Shown here piece by piece: positions 47,448-58,375 of a stretch of 64,000 nucleotides of DNA. The DNA is from Phycicoccus sp. Root101 (lineage in GTDB: Bacteria > Actinomycetota > Actinomycetes > Actinomycetales > Dermatophilaceae): NCBI RefSeq assembly GCF_001426245.1, contig NZ_LMCM01000001.1, positions 560,625 to 624,624 of the forward strand, in the 5' to 3' direction. The stretch's first letter is position 1; each line of letters begins with the position of its first letter. The notes under the pieces are model-generated. The model was not told the DNA's origin. It made no database searches and saw nothing but the letters and a program-made list of their open reading frames with translations. The translations under genes and the position numbers were made by a program.

Positions 47448-48310
47448 TCAGACCTGCTCGACGACGTCCGGCAGGGCCTGCGCCAGGCTCTCGCGCCAGT
47501 CCGGCAGCGGCGCGAGGCGCGCCATCCGCCACGCGTCGTGTCCCAGGACGCTGTACGCGGGCCGCGGTGCAGGCAGGGGGAACGCATCGCTCGTCGTGGG
47601 CTGCACCCGCTCCGGGTCGAGCCCGAGCAGCCGGAAGATCTCGCGGGTGAAGCCGTACTTGGTCGTCTCCCCCTGGCTGGTCGCGTGCCAGATCCCGAAC
47701 GGCGCCTCGTCCTCGACGAGGCCGAGGATCGCCCGGGCGACGTCCATCGTCCACGTCGGCTGGCCGCGCTGGTCGTCGACGACCGAGAGGGTGTCGTGGG
47801 ACCCGGCGAGCCGGGCCATGGTCTTGACGAAGTTGGGTCCGCCGCCGCCGTACAGCCACGCGGTCCGGACGATCCAGGCCCGCGGGCAGTGCGCCTGCAC
47901 GGCCCACTCACCGGCGGCCTTGGTCCGCCCGTACGCCGACAGCGGCGCGAGGGCTGCGTCCTCGGCATACGGCTCGTCTGCGTCGCCGGCGAACACGTAG
48001 TCGGTCGAGACGTGCACGAGGCGGGCACCGGTCTCCCGGCACGCGGAGGCCACGTTGGAGGCCCCGATCGCGTTGACCGCGAACGCCTCGGCCTCGTGCG
48101 ACTCGGCGTCGTCGACGGCGGTGTATGCCGCGCAGTTCACGACCACGTCGTGGCCGCGGACCGCGTCGCGGACGGCATCGGGGTCGGTGACGTCGAGGTC
48201 CTTGCGCTCCAGTGCCGTCACGTCGTCGTCGGGCACCCCGGCGAGCGCCAGCACGACCTGCACGTCGAGGCCGAGCATCCCCCCGGAACCGGTGACCAGC
48301 CAGCGGGTCA

Positions 48311-48311
<1 letters not shown>
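47448..48311 (-). CDS. rmlD: dTDP-4-dehydrorhamnose reductase
   Basis: Final step of dTDP-L-rhamnose synthesis, NADPH-dependent. The 287-residue SDR protein has WLVTGSGGMLGLDVQVVLAL, VVNCAAYTAVDDAESHEAEA, VHVSTDYVFAG and the catalytic YGRTKAAGEWAV. The ATG shares one base with the rmlB stop (TGATG), so translation is coupled. In actinobacteria rhamnose links arabinogalactan to peptidoglycan or decorates other wall polymers; which applies here is not known. Confidence 0.96.
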
Positions 48312-49318
<1,007 letters not shown>

Positions 49319-49369
49319 TCGGAGCAGGCCGGGGTACCCGCTCGCCCTCCGGCACATCGCCGCGGTCAG

Positions 49370-49375
49370 TAGGGT
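49370..49375 (+). promoter_or_regulatory. -10 element of rmlA (leaderless start)
   Basis: TAGGGT, 7 nt (CTGTCCC), then ATG at 49383. The divergent rmlB -10 is 51 bp away, so both promoters share one short control region. Confidence 0.6.
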
Positions 49376-49382
49376 CTGTCCC

Positions 49383-50261
49383 ATGAAGGGGATCATCCTG
49401 GCCGGCGGCTCCGGCACGCGCCTGCACCCGATCACGCTCGGGATCAGCAAGCAGCTCATGCCGATCTACGACAAGCCGATGATCTACTACCCGCTCTCCA
49501 CGCTGATGATGGCCGGGATCCGCGAGGTCCTCATCATCACCACCCCCGACGACCAGTCGCAGTTCGTCCGCCTGCTCGGCGACGGCTCGCAGTGGGGCAT
49601 CGAGCTCACGTATGCCGCGCAGCCCAGCCCCGACGGGCTGGCCCAGGCGTTCATCATCGGCGCGGACTTCATCGGTGACGACTCCGTGGCCCTCGTCCTC
49701 GGCGACAACATCTTCTACGGCACCGGCCTCGGCACGGCCCTGCGCTCCAACACCACCGTCAGCGGCGGGCACATCTTCGCCTACCACGTGACCGAGCCGT
49801 CGGCCTACGGCGTCGTGGAGTTCGCCGAGGACGGCACGGTGCTCTCGATCGAGGAGAAGCCCGAGCGCCCGAAGTCGTCGTACGCCGTGCCCGGTCTCTA
49901 CTTCTACGACAACGACGTGGTCCAGATCGCACGCGACCTCGAGCCCAGCCCCCGTGGCGAGCTCGAGATCACGGGAGTCAACGACGCCTACCTGCGTCGC
50001 GGCGACCTCAGCGTCACCGTGCTGCCGCGCGGCACGGCCTGGTTCGACACCGGCACCTTCGAGGGACTGATGGACTCGGCCCAGTTCGTCCACGTGGTCG
50101 AGCAGCGGCAGGGCCAGAAGATCGGCTGCGTCGAGGAGATCGCCTGGCGCAACGGCTGGATCGACGACGAGACCTTCGAGGCGCTGGCGACCGCCCTGAC
50201 CAAGAGCGGCTACGGCGTGCACCTCGCCGGGCTGCTCGCCGAGAAGCGGGGGGCACTCTGA
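49383..50261 (+). CDS. rmlA: Glucose-1-phosphate thymidylyltransferase
   Basis: First step of dTDP-rhamnose synthesis. The 292-residue nucleotidyltransferase has [52 protein letters not shown] and [13 protein letters not shown]-type sequence ([20 protein letters not shown]), all typical of RmlA. dTDP-rhamnose feedback at an allosteric site is known for the family. The ATG at 49383 is fixed by homology; upstream codons in frame are unrelated. Its stop overlaps the rmlC start by one base. Confidence 0.97.
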   Translation: MKGIILAGGSGTRLHPITLGISKQLMPIYDKPMIYYPLSTLMMAGIREVLIITTPDDQSQFVRLLGDGSQWGIELTYAAQPSPDGLAQAFIIGADFIGDDSVALVLGDNIFYGTGLGTALRSNTTVSGGHIFAYHVTEPSAYGVVEFAEDGTVLSIEEKPERPKSSYAVPGLYFYDNDVVQIARDLEPSPRGELEITGVNDAYLRRGDLSVTVLPRGTAWFDTGTFEGLMDSAQFVHVVEQRQGQKIGCVEEIAWRNGWIDDETFEALATALTKSGYGVHLAGLLAEKRGAL

Positions 50262-50841
50262 TGGAGGTCCGCCCCCTGTCGATCGCCGACGCCTACGAGA
50301 TCACCCCGCGGCAGTTCCCCGACGACCGGGGCGTGTTCCTCGAGTCGTTCCGCGGCGACCTGCTCGCCGAGCACCTCGGACACCGCCCCCAGGTGGTCCA
50401 GACGAACGTCTCCGTGTCCTCGCGCGGCACCGTCCGCGGCATCCACTTCGCGGATGTCCCCCCGTCGCAGGCGAAGTACATCACCGCCCTGTCCGGCTCC
50501 CTCGTCGACTTCGTCGTCGACATCCGGGTGGGTTCACCGACGTTCGGCCAGTGGGAGGCGGTCCTGCTCGACACCAGGGACCGCCGCGCCGTCTACCTCC
50601 CCGAGGGCATGGGCCACGCCTTCGCGGCCCTCGAGGACGACACGACGGCGATGTACCTCGTCACCGCCCCCTACAACCCCGGTCGCGAGCACGGCATCCA
50701 CCCGCTGGACCCGCAGGTCGGCCTCGAGCTCCCCGAGGGGATGCAGGCCCCGCTGCTGTCGGCAAAGGACGCTGCTGCGCCCACGCTCGCCGAGGCCGCG
50801 GAGCAGGGCCTGCTCCCCTCGTATGCCGCGTGCCGGGAGTT

Positions 50842-50863
<22 letters not shown>
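50261..50863 (+). CDS. rmlC: dTDP-4-dehydrorhamnose 3,5-epimerase
   Basis: Third step of dTDP-rhamnose synthesis. The 200-residue cupin has FPDDRGVFLESFRGDLLAEH, QTNVSVSSRGTVRGIHFADV (catalytic His in RGIH), DFVVDIRVGSPTFGQWEAVL and LPEGMGHAFAALEDDTTAMY. Together with rmlA, rmlB and rmlD it completes the pathway within 3.4 kb. Its 3' end overlaps the convergent malic enzyme gene by 22 bp. Confidence 0.95.
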
Positions 50864-52044
<1,181 letters not shown>

Positions 52045-52378
52045 GGAGAAGTCACCTCAGGGAACTAAGGAGGGAGAAGATGCGTGGGGCACAGCCGACG
52101 CAGCCGGACGATCAGTCGGGCCGGGGTGTGGCCAATCAAACGCATGGAGACGGGGGTTACCCGCCGGTTCATGGTGGCACAGGCGTCGACGGCCGTACAC
52201 CCCTGTCACGGGACTGTGACCCGGGTCGCGTTCGCGCTCGGACTGTCTCGCTTTCGAGACGGTTTCGGAATCCGAGATCTACCGCAACCCCGGTCCCATG
52301 CTGGCAGGATGCGCAACAACCCCGGTGGAGCGACCCACGTCACTCCCCACGCAGCATCCGAGGAAGGAACCCCTTCGC
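52045..52378. other. Divergent control region between malic enzyme and the amino-acid ABC operon
   Basis: 334 bp without a gene. Inverted repeats: GTCTCG-CTTT-CGAGAC (52245-52260) and GTCAC-N6-GTGAC (52205-52220), plus a short CGGAATCCG near 52267-52275. These are candidate operators or hairpins upstream of the transporter. A GTTAC...GTTCA stretch near 52150 vaguely resembles a GlnR half-site but is not convincing. Confidence 0.45.
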
Positions 52379-53299
52379 ATGACGCACCGCCTCCGCCCCA
52401 CCGCCGTCCTGTTCGCCGGGCTGGCCGTCGCCAGCCTGGCCCTGACCGCGTGCGGCTCCGACTCCCTCGACGGCTCGTCGTCGAGCTCGTCGAGCACGTC
52501 GAGCACGAGCTCCTCGAGCAGTGCGTCGGTCGACCCGGCCCTCGCCGCCAAGGTCCCCCAGAAGATCAAGGACGCGGGCAAGATCGTCGTCGGCTCCGAC
52601 GCCTCCTACGCCCCCAACGAGTTCCTCGCCGACGACGGCAAGACCGTGCAGGGCATGGACGTCGACCTGTTCAGCGCCGTGGCCGCCAAGTTCGGCCTCA
52701 AGGCCGAGTTCCAGAACGCCGGCTTCGACACGATCATCCTGGGTGTGACCTCCGGCAAGTACGACGTCGGCGTCTCCTCCTTCACCATCAACGACGAGCG
52801 CAAGAAGAGCGTCAACATGGTGAGCTACTTCAACGCCGGCACCCAGTGGGCGGTCAAGAAGGGCAACCCGAAGAAGGTCGACATCGACAACGCCTGCGGC
52901 CTGAACATCGGCGTGCAGAAGGGCACCGTCCAGATCGACGACCTCACCGCCCGCTCGAAGAAGTGCACCGACGCCGGCAAGCCGGCCATCAAGCAGATCA
53001 TCGATGCCGACCAGAGCAAGGTCACCGCGAGCGTCATCTCGGGCAAGTCGGACGCCATGCTCGCCGACTCCCCCGTGGGCCTGTATGCCGTGAAGCAGAC
53101 CGGCGGCCAGCTCGAGGCCCTCGGTGACATCTACGACGCCGCCCCCTACGGGTTCGTCGTGCCGAAGGACGAGACCGACTTCGCCCAGGCCATCGCCGAC
53201 GCACTCAAGGCGATGGGCACCGACGGCAGCTACAAGGCCGCCCTCGACAAGTGGGGCAACGACACCGGCGCCATCACCGACTTCGCCGTCAACCCCTGA
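52379..53299 (+). CDS. Polar amino-acid ABC transporter substrate-binding lipoprotein
   Basis: Extracellular lipoprotein of 306 residues that captures a polar amino acid (glutamine/glutamate family). The signal peptide ends in the lipobox LALTAC (Cys26), followed by a Ser/Thr-rich linker (residues 28-50). The SBP_bac_3 fold shows GKIVVGSDASYAPNEFLADD, QGMDVDLFSAVAAKFGLKAE, YDVGVSSFTINDERKKSVNM and YGFVVPKDETDFAQAIADAL. ATG at 52379 with AAGGA upstream. First gene of an apparent operon with permease, ATPase, sodX and sodN. Confidence 0.94.
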   Translation: MTHRLRPTAVLFAGLAVASLALTACGSDSLDGSSSSSSSTSSTSSSSSASVDPALAAKVPQKIKDAGKIVVGSDASYAPNEFLADDGKTVQGMDVDLFSAVAAKFGLKAEFQNAGFDTIILGVTSGKYDVGVSSFTINDERKKSVNMVSYFNAGTQWAVKKGNPKKVDIDNACGLNIGVQKGTVQIDDLTARSKKCTDAGKPAIKQIIDADQSKVTASVISGKSDAMLADSPVGLYAVKQTGGQLEALGDIYDAAPYGFVVPKDETDFAQAIADALKAMGTDGSYKAALDKWGNDTGAITDFAVNP

Positions 53300-53311
53300 T
53301 CCGGGTCACTG

Positions 53312-54268
53312 ATGTCTGAAGCCACCCAGGACCGGCCGGGCGCGATCCACGCCCGGCCGGTCCGCCACCCGTGGCGGTGGGTCGCCGTGGCGGTCATCGC
53401 GGTGTTCGTCGCCATGCTCGTCAGCTCGTTCGTCACGAACGAGAAGTGGAACTTCCCCTACGCCCTGAAGATCATGAACTTCAACCCGGTCCTCGAGGGC
53501 CTGGTGAAGGGCACCATCGTCGGCACGATCGGCGCCATGGTCCTCGGCGTCTTCCTCGGTGTGGTCATCGGCATCATGCGACTATCCACGAACCCGGTGC
53601 TGCGTGGCGTCTCGTTCGTCTACACCTGGTTCTTCCGGGCCATCCCCCGCATCGTGCTGCTCGGCATGCTCGGCACCGGACTCGGCTTCCTCTACCCGGC
53701 GCTCGACATCGGACCCCTGCCCTTCAGCCAGCAGTTCGCCCACTGGCTGGGGCTCAGCAACGACCTGACCTTCTTCAGCCTCGACGTCAACCAGTTCAGC
53801 TCCACGATCATGATGGGCATCATCGGCCTGGGCCTGTCCGAGGCCGCGTACATGGCCGAGATCGCCCGCGCCGGCATCCAGTCGGTCGACAAGGGCCAGA
53901 CGGAGGCTGCCCAGGCGCTCGGCATGCCGGCCGGCAAGACCATGCGCCGCATCGTGCTGCCCCAGGCCATGCGCGTCATCGTCCCGCCGACGGGCAACGA
54001 GACCATCGCCATGGTCAAGGACACCTCGCTGTTCATCGCCATCCCGATCAACACCGAGCTCTACTACCAGGCGACGGCCGTCGGCACCCGGACCCTGCAG
54101 ATCATGCCCTCGTACGTGGCGACCACCGCGTGGTACCTGATCCTGTGCAGCGTCCTCATGGTCGGGCAGTACTTCCTCGAGAAGCGCTTCGGTCGCGGCT
54201 TCGGCGCGAGCGGCCCGACACAGAAGACCCGGATGCTGTCCTTCAAGGGCGGGGCGGGAGGCGCCTGA
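53312..54268 (+). CDS. Polar amino-acid ABC transporter permease
   Basis: Membrane subunit of the transporter, 318 residues, of the His/Glu/Gln/Arg/opine family. N-terminal helix at about 23-42, then the core with [38 protein letters not shown] and the ATPase-contact loop [20 protein letters not shown] with [20 protein letters not shown]. An insert near [14 protein letters not shown] is longer than in many homologs. Only one permease gene is present, so it would act as a homodimer. Its stop overlaps the ATPase ATG by one base. Confidence 0.94.
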   Translation: MSEATQDRPGAIHARPVRHPWRWVAVAVIAVFVAMLVSSFVTNEKWNFPYALKIMNFNPVLEGLVKGTIVGTIGAMVLGVFLGVVIGIMRLSTNPVLRGVSFVYTWFFRAIPRIVLLGMLGTGLGFLYPALDIGPLPFSQQFAHWLGLSNDLTFFSLDVNQFSSTIMMGIIGLGLSEAAYMAEIARAGIQSVDKGQTEAAQALGMPAGKTMRRIVLPQAMRVIVPPTGNETIAMVKDTSLFIAIPINTELYYQATAVGTRTLQIMPSYVATTAWYLILCSVLMVGQYFLEKRFGRGFGASGPTQKTRMLSFKGGAGGA

Positions 54269-55062
54269 TGAGCACCCACGCGAAGGACACCCTCCTCGTC
54301 CACGCCCTCAACGTCACCAAGGCGTTCCACGGCAACGAGGTGCTCAAGGGCATCGACATGGACGTCAGCAAGGGCGAGGTCGTCTGCCTGCTAGGTCCCT
54401 CAGGCTCGGGCAAGACGACCTTCCTGCGCTGCATCAACCAGCTCGAGACGATCGACGGCGGCCGCATCTGGGTCGACGGCGACCTCATCGGGTTCGAGGA
54501 CCGCGGCGGCACGTTGCACCACCTCACCGACAAGGCCGTGGCCGCCCAGCGCCGCGACATCGGGATGGTGTTCCAGCGGTTCAACCTCTTCCCGCACATG
54601 ACCGCGCTCGAGAACGTCATGGAAGCGCCCGTCCAGGTCAAGGGTGAGAAGAAGAAGGACGTCCGCGAGCGCGCGCTGGCCCTGCTCAAGCAGGTCGGCC
54701 TCGAGGACAAGCCGGGCGCCTACCCCGCCCAGCTCTCGGGTGGGCAGCAGCAACGGGTCGCCATCGCCCGGGCGCTCGCGATGCGCCCCAAGCTCATGCT
54801 CTTCGACGAGCCGACCTCCGCGCTCGACCCCGAGCTGGTGGGCGAGGTGCTCAAGGTCATGCGCGACCTCGCCAAGGACGGCATGACGATGATCGTCGTG
54901 ACCCACGAGATGGGCTTCGCCCGTGAGGTCGCCGACCGGGTCGTCTTCATGGACGGGGGGGTCGTCGTCGAGCAGGGACCGCCGTCCGAGGTCATCTCGA
55001 ACCCCCAGCACGAGCGCACCAGGTCCTTCCTGCGACGGATGCGCCAGGAGGAAGAGCACTGA
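54268..55062 (+). CDS. Polar amino-acid ABC transporter ATP-binding protein
   Basis: Energising subunit, 264 residues. Walker A is [20 protein letters not shown], signature [20 protein letters not shown], Walker [21 protein letters not shown] and switch [20 protein letters not shown]. An insert near [20 protein letters not shown] is longer than in E. coli GlnQ. Its stop overlaps the sodX start (TGATG), which ties Ni-SOD maturation to this operon. Confidence 0.95.
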   Translation: MSTHAKDTLLVHALNVTKAFHGNEVLKGIDMDVSKGEVVCLLGPSGSGKTTFLRCINQLETIDGGRIWVDGDLIGFEDRGGTLHHLTDKAVAAQRRDIGMVFQRFNLFPHMTALENVMEAPVQVKGEKKKDVRERALALLKQVGLEDKPGAYPAQLSGGQQQRVAIARALAMRPKLMLFDEPTSALDPELVGEVLKVMRDLAKDGMTMIVVTHEMGFAREVADRVVFMDGGVVVEQGPPSEVISNPQHERTRSFLRRMRQEEEH

Positions 55063-55445
55063 TGCCGCTCGGCCTCGGCGTCGTCGTGGTGCGGGGTCGG
55101 TCGATGGAGCCGACCCTGCACACCGGCGACCGCATGGTCGTCCTCAAGGGCGCACCACCGCGCCTGGGACGGCTCGCCATCGTGCGGCTCCCCCCGGACG
55201 ACGAGGGCGTGCCGCGTCCCCTCGCGATCAAGCGGGTGACGATGCGCGATCCCGCGGACCGCACGCGGTACTGGGTGGAGTCCGACAACCAGGGCCTGTT
55301 AGGTGTGGCCGACTCGTGGACCCACGGCATCGGTTCGTTGGCCCGCGACCAGATCAGGGCGCTGGTGCTGTTCCGGATCCCGCAGCGGGTCCGGGTGCCG
55401 GGAAGCCGCAGGGGGGGCCGTGCGACCACCGGGGACGCGGGGTAG
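55062..55445 (+). CDS. sodX: Nickel-type superoxide dismutase maturation protease
   Basis: Signal-peptidase-like (S26/S24 fold) protease of 127 residues that removes the N-terminal propeptide of Ni-SOD so that His1 becomes the nickel ligand. The catalytic Ser is in VVVRGRSMEPTLHTGDRMVV and the Lys in PLAIKRVTMRDP. No membrane anchor is visible, unlike LepB, which fits cytoplasmic processing of SodN. It lies directly before sodN (43 nt) and overlaps the ABC ATPase stop by one base. Confidence 0.9.
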   Translation: MPLGLGVVVVRGRSMEPTLHTGDRMVVLKGAPPRLGRLAIVRLPPDDEGVPRPLAIKRVTMRDPADRTRYWVESDNQGLLGVADSWTHGIGSLARDQIRALVLFRIPQRVRVPGSRRGGRATTGDAG

Positions 55446-55488
55446 GTTGAAGGAGCTCGTGATCATCCGTCTCGCAGAAGGGATCCGC

Positions 55489-55887
55489 ATGCTCTCCCGC
55501 ATCTTCCGTACCACCGAGGTCAGCGCCCACTGCGACCTCCCCTGTGGCGTGTACGACCCCGCCCAGGCCCGCATCGAGGCCGAGTCGATCAAGGCGATCA
55601 TCGCCAAGGTCGCCGACAACGACGACCCCGACTTCCGCACCCGTGCGATCGTCATCAAGGAGCAGCGCTCCGAGCTCGTCAAGCACCACCTCTGGGTGCT
55701 GTGGACCGACTACTTCAAGCCGCCGCACTTCGAGAAGTACCCCCAGCTGCACACCCTCTTCAACGAGGCGACCAAGCTGGCGGGTGCCTCTGGCACCAAG
55801 GGCGAGCTCGACGCCGGCAAGGCCGACGAGCTGCTCGCCAAGATCGACGAGATCGACGCGATCTTCAAGGAGACCAAGAAGGCCTGA
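55489..55887 (+). CDS. sodN: Nickel superoxide dismutase
   Basis: Cytoplasmic Ni-SOD that dismutates superoxide. The 132-residue precursor starts MLSRIFRTTEVSA, a 13-residue propeptide, followed by the nickel hook HCDLPCGVYDP. After cleavage by SodX the ligands are His1, Cys2 and Cys6, with Tyr9 next to the active site. The helical bundle part (QARIEAESIKAIIAKVADND, HHLWVLWTDYFKPPHFEKYP) is typical. ATG 55489 is chosen from the known propeptide length and the AAGGG SD; a GTG ten codons upstream is the alternative. Ended by a strong hairpin. Confidence 0.97.
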   Translation: MLSRIFRTTEVSAHCDLPCGVYDPAQARIEAESIKAIIAKVADNDDPDFRTRAIVIKEQRSELVKHHLWVLWTDYFKPPHFEKYPQLHTLFNEATKLAGASGTKGELDAGKADELLAKIDEIDAIFKETKKA

Positions 55888-55904
55888 GCCCTCTGGTCCC
55901 CTGT

Positions 55905-55936
55905 GACGCCCGTCCCGAGCCATCGGGGCGGGCGTC
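55905..55936 (+). terminator. Hairpin terminator after sodN
   Basis: 14-nt arms 55905-55918 and 55923-55936 (GACGCCCG... / ...CGGGCGTC) with one mismatch and a 4-nt loop, 17 nt after the stop. Confidence 0.8.
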
Positions 55937-56225
55937 TGCTCTGCCCCTACTGCGTGGATCCCGGTCGGCGTACACTGGCCGGTTGTTGACGGCCCACGAA
56001 CGGCCCCGACCACTCCGCCTGAGGCGTCCCAGCCCGCCCACCCAGGCCGAGTCCTGCTGGGGCCGGGCGCGGGTGACAGGACGCCGGTAGCCGCACGATC
56101 CGACGTCTGCACGATTTCCGGATCCACGACACCCTGGGTCCGCGAAGGGGCGGAGGGGTCCACCCGTCGGGGCGACCCCGGTTCGGCTTGGCCCAGGCTG
56201 TCACACGGCCACAAAGGTGAAGCCT
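55937..56225 (+). other. Long leader/intergenic region before the secreted protein gene
   Basis: 289 nt with a candidate -10 TACACT at 55971-55976, which would give a leader of about 245 nt. No known riboswitch class was recognised and no gene was found. Confidence 0.4.
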
Positions 56226-57938
56226 GTGAAACGACCAACTCTCCTCGCGCTGGGAACGGCGTGCCTGCTCTGCCTGACTCCGTTCTGGTCCGCCGGAGCG
56301 GCAGCCAGCGTTCGACCGTCGGCCTCCGCGCCGGCCTCTGCGTCGGCCGCGTCGGCCAGCGCCCACCCGGCGTACCGCGAGCCCCTCTGCCAAGGGCGCT
56401 CCTCCCTCTGCGCGGACACGTTCGACAACCCCGCCGGCGAGTACGTCGGCCACGACGAGCCGTCCGTCCTGTTCAAGTCGGGAGTGCGCGGCTCCGGCAA
56501 CGACATCACCTACACGGTCGAGCTCCCGCGCGACCCCAGGACCCAGCCCACGGCGTCCGGGGCGACCGGTTCCACCTGGAACTTCCAGCTCCGGCCGACC
56601 TTCTGGTTCGGCCTCACTCTCTGCGACACCGAGTCTGCGCCGGAGTTCACCAAGACCTGCATCCCCGACTCCGACCGCAACGACCTCGTCGGCACCGACC
56701 CGACCGCCCCCGACTACATCGGCAAGCACCCCGGCAACGCCTACATGGAGCTGCAGTTCTACGGACCGGGGTACGTGCCGCAGTTCGAGGGCTTCGGCTG
56801 CACGGCGACGCAGTACTGCGCGGCCATGACGATCGACAGCTTCAACCTCGACCAGAACACGGGGGTCGCCAACACGGCGGCGTGCGACAACTACCTGCTG
56901 GGTGGAGTGGAGCCCATCAACTGGGCGTACATCACCCGCGACGGTCACTCGCAGGCACCGGCCAACCCCCTGTTCACCGGCACCTTCGACAACCCGGACC
57001 TGACGGCGGTCTCCCCCGACCCCGCCAAGGACCTGTTCATGAACCCCGGTGACCGGATCCGGATCCACATGCACGACACCACCGCAGGGCTGCGGATCGA
57101 CCTCGACGACCTCACGACCGGCCGGGACGGATCGATGACCGCCTCGGTGGCCAACGGGTTCGGCCACGTCCTCTACACGCCCACGTCGAACACGTGCCAG
57201 GCCGCGCCATACGCCTTCCACCCGGAGTACTCCACGGCGAACCCGCGGGGCAACACGTGGTCGGCCCACACCTACAACGTGGCGATGTCCGACGAGATCG
57301 GGCACTTCGAGAACTGCCTGGCCCTCGATGCGGCCTTCAACTGCACCGATCCCGGCAGCCAGGACGCCGGCGGCCTCGACGAGGACGACGGCAACAGCTT
57401 CTGCGTCCCGGCGGAGGACTCCACCCTGGTCAAGATCAACGGGTGCTTCAGTGCCGACGAGGACTTCGACGGCCAGTCCTACCGTAACGACTGGCCCGGG
57501 ACGTTCCGCAACGTCGCCCTCGACCGCGCCCTGCACCCGTCACCGGTCCGGTTCACCAGCCCCGTGGCCAACGGCAGGACGCAGTACTCGAGGGTCGCCT
57601 TCGAGACCGACCTGCCCCGCATCGAGGCAGCCGACTCCCAGGACAGCCCTCCGTTCTGCGACCGGGTCACTGGTGCGAACTGCGTGAACCCGCCGCACGG
57701 GGCGCAGTTCTACCCGATCTTCACGACCGCCAAGGCGCACGGACGGTGCATGTGGCAGGAAGGTGGGCGGTTCATCCCGGGGACGACCAGGACCTTCGGG
57801 GGCACCTCGACCTCGGAGTACGGGCCGCTGCTGAAGACGGTCTACCCCACGGTCGGCTTCACCACGACCACGCGCATCAACAACTTCAACAGCGGGGACC
57901 TCAGGAACCCCTGCCGCGCAGGGCACGGAGATCACTGA
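56226..57938 (+). CDS. Secreted Cys-rich protein of unknown function
   Basis: I do not recognise the family. The 570-residue product has a signal peptide (MKRPTLLALGTACLLCLTPF, likely cut after SAGAAA), an Ala/Ser linker, and a mature part with about 16 Cys, so disulfides are expected. It is rich in Asn, Asp, Thr and aromatic residues. Notable segments are DRIRIHMHDTTAGLRIDLDD (His pair), NGFGHVLYTPTSNTCQAAPY and WSAHTYNVAMSDEIGHFENC; these could form metal or carbohydrate sites, but that is a guess. No membrane anchor or sortase motif. GTG 56226 is chosen because AAAGG lies about 8 nt upstream. Flanked by terminators, so probably monocistronic. Confidence 0.78.
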   Translation: MKRPTLLALGTACLLCLTPFWSAGAAASVRPSASAPASASAASASAHPAYREPLCQGRSSLCADTFDNPAGEYVGHDEPSVLFKSGVRGSGNDITYTVELPRDPRTQPTASGATGSTWNFQLRPTFWFGLTLCDTESAPEFTKTCIPDSDRNDLVGTDPTAPDYIGKHPGNAYMELQFYGPGYVPQFEGFGCTATQYCAAMTIDSFNLDQNTGVANTAACDNYLLGGVEPINWAYITRDGHSQAPANPLFTGTFDNPDLTAVSPDPAKDLFMNPGDRIRIHMHDTTAGLRIDLDDLTTGRDGSMTASVANGFGHVLYTPTSNTCQAAPYAFHPEYSTANPRGNTWSAHTYNVAMSDEIGHFENCLALDAAFNCTDPGSQDAGGLDEDDGNSFCVPAEDSTLVKINGCFSADEDFDGQSYRNDWPGTFRNVALDRALHPSPVRFTSPVANGRTQYSRVAFETDLPRIEAADSQDSPPFCDRVTGANCVNPPHGAQFYPIFTTAKAHGRCMWQEGGRFIPGTTRTFGGTSTSEYGPLLKTVYPTVGFTTTTRINNFNSGDLRNPCRAGHGDH

Positions 57939-57956
57939 TCCGCTCCCTCACCCACC

Positions 57957-57986
57957 GGGGGCCGACCTCTGCCGAGGTCGGCCCCC
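57957..57986 (+). terminator. Hairpin terminator after the secreted protein gene
   Basis: Perfect 13-bp stem GGGGGCCGACCTC (57957-57969) with 57974-57986, loop TGCC, 18 nt after the stop. Confidence 0.85.
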
Positions 57987-58078
57987 TCCGCGTCGCATCC
58001 CACCATTACCTGCGAGTCGGGCATACGGTGCCTTCCGGACTGCGTGCCCGCCGTCCCCACTTCCACCTGGAGGTCACC

Positions 58079-58375
58079 GTGAGTGCTGACACCGACGTCG
58101 ACCACGACACCGTTCCACCTGCCAACAAGGGGCTGCTGGCGGTCGCCGCCGTGCTGCTGGCCCTCCCGATGATCGCGCTGCTCTGGGTGAGCAGCTACTC
58201 GCGCAAGGACCCCGAGCTCTGGGGCTTCCCGTTCTTCATCTGGTACCAGTTCCTCTGGGTGTTCCTCTGCTCGGCCATGACGTATGCCGCGTACCGCCTC
58301 GTGCTCAAGGCGCGGCCGCACCGCCCGATGCCGGGACACCCCGACCACCGCTCGCGTGAGGAGAACGTCCGATGA
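58079..58375 (+). CDS. DUF3311 small membrane protein, symporter partner
   Basis: Protein of 98 residues with two membrane helices (about 19-39 and 50-70; LLAVAAVLLALPMIALLWVS and YQFLWVFLCSAMTYAAYRLV) and hydrophilic ends. DUF3311 proteins lie immediately upstream of SSS-family monocarboxylate transporters in actinobacteria and are thought to be small accessory subunits. GGAGGT lies 4 nt before the GTG start; ATGA overlap with the symporter gene supports joint synthesis. Confidence 0.86.
   Translation: MSADTDVDHDTVPPANKGLLAVAAVLLALPMIALLWVSSYSRKDPELWGFPFFIWYQFLWVFLCSAMTYAAYRLVLKARPHRPMPGHPDHRSREENVR

Noticed and set aside
52140-52170. GlnR-like site (GTTAC-N6-GTTCA) before the amino-acid transporter
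   Set aside because: Only one poorly matching half-site pair; not distinguishable from chance.
52298-52378. Upstream start for the ABC lipoprotein (MLAGCATTP...) that looks like a lipobox
   Set aside because: It would place a second signal peptide before the real one; the ATG at 52379 gives a standard lipoprotein signal.
55937-56225. Riboswitch before the secreted protein
   Set aside because: I compared it by memory with cobalamin, c-di-AMP and ykkC-type consensus features and saw no match. A covariance search would be needed.
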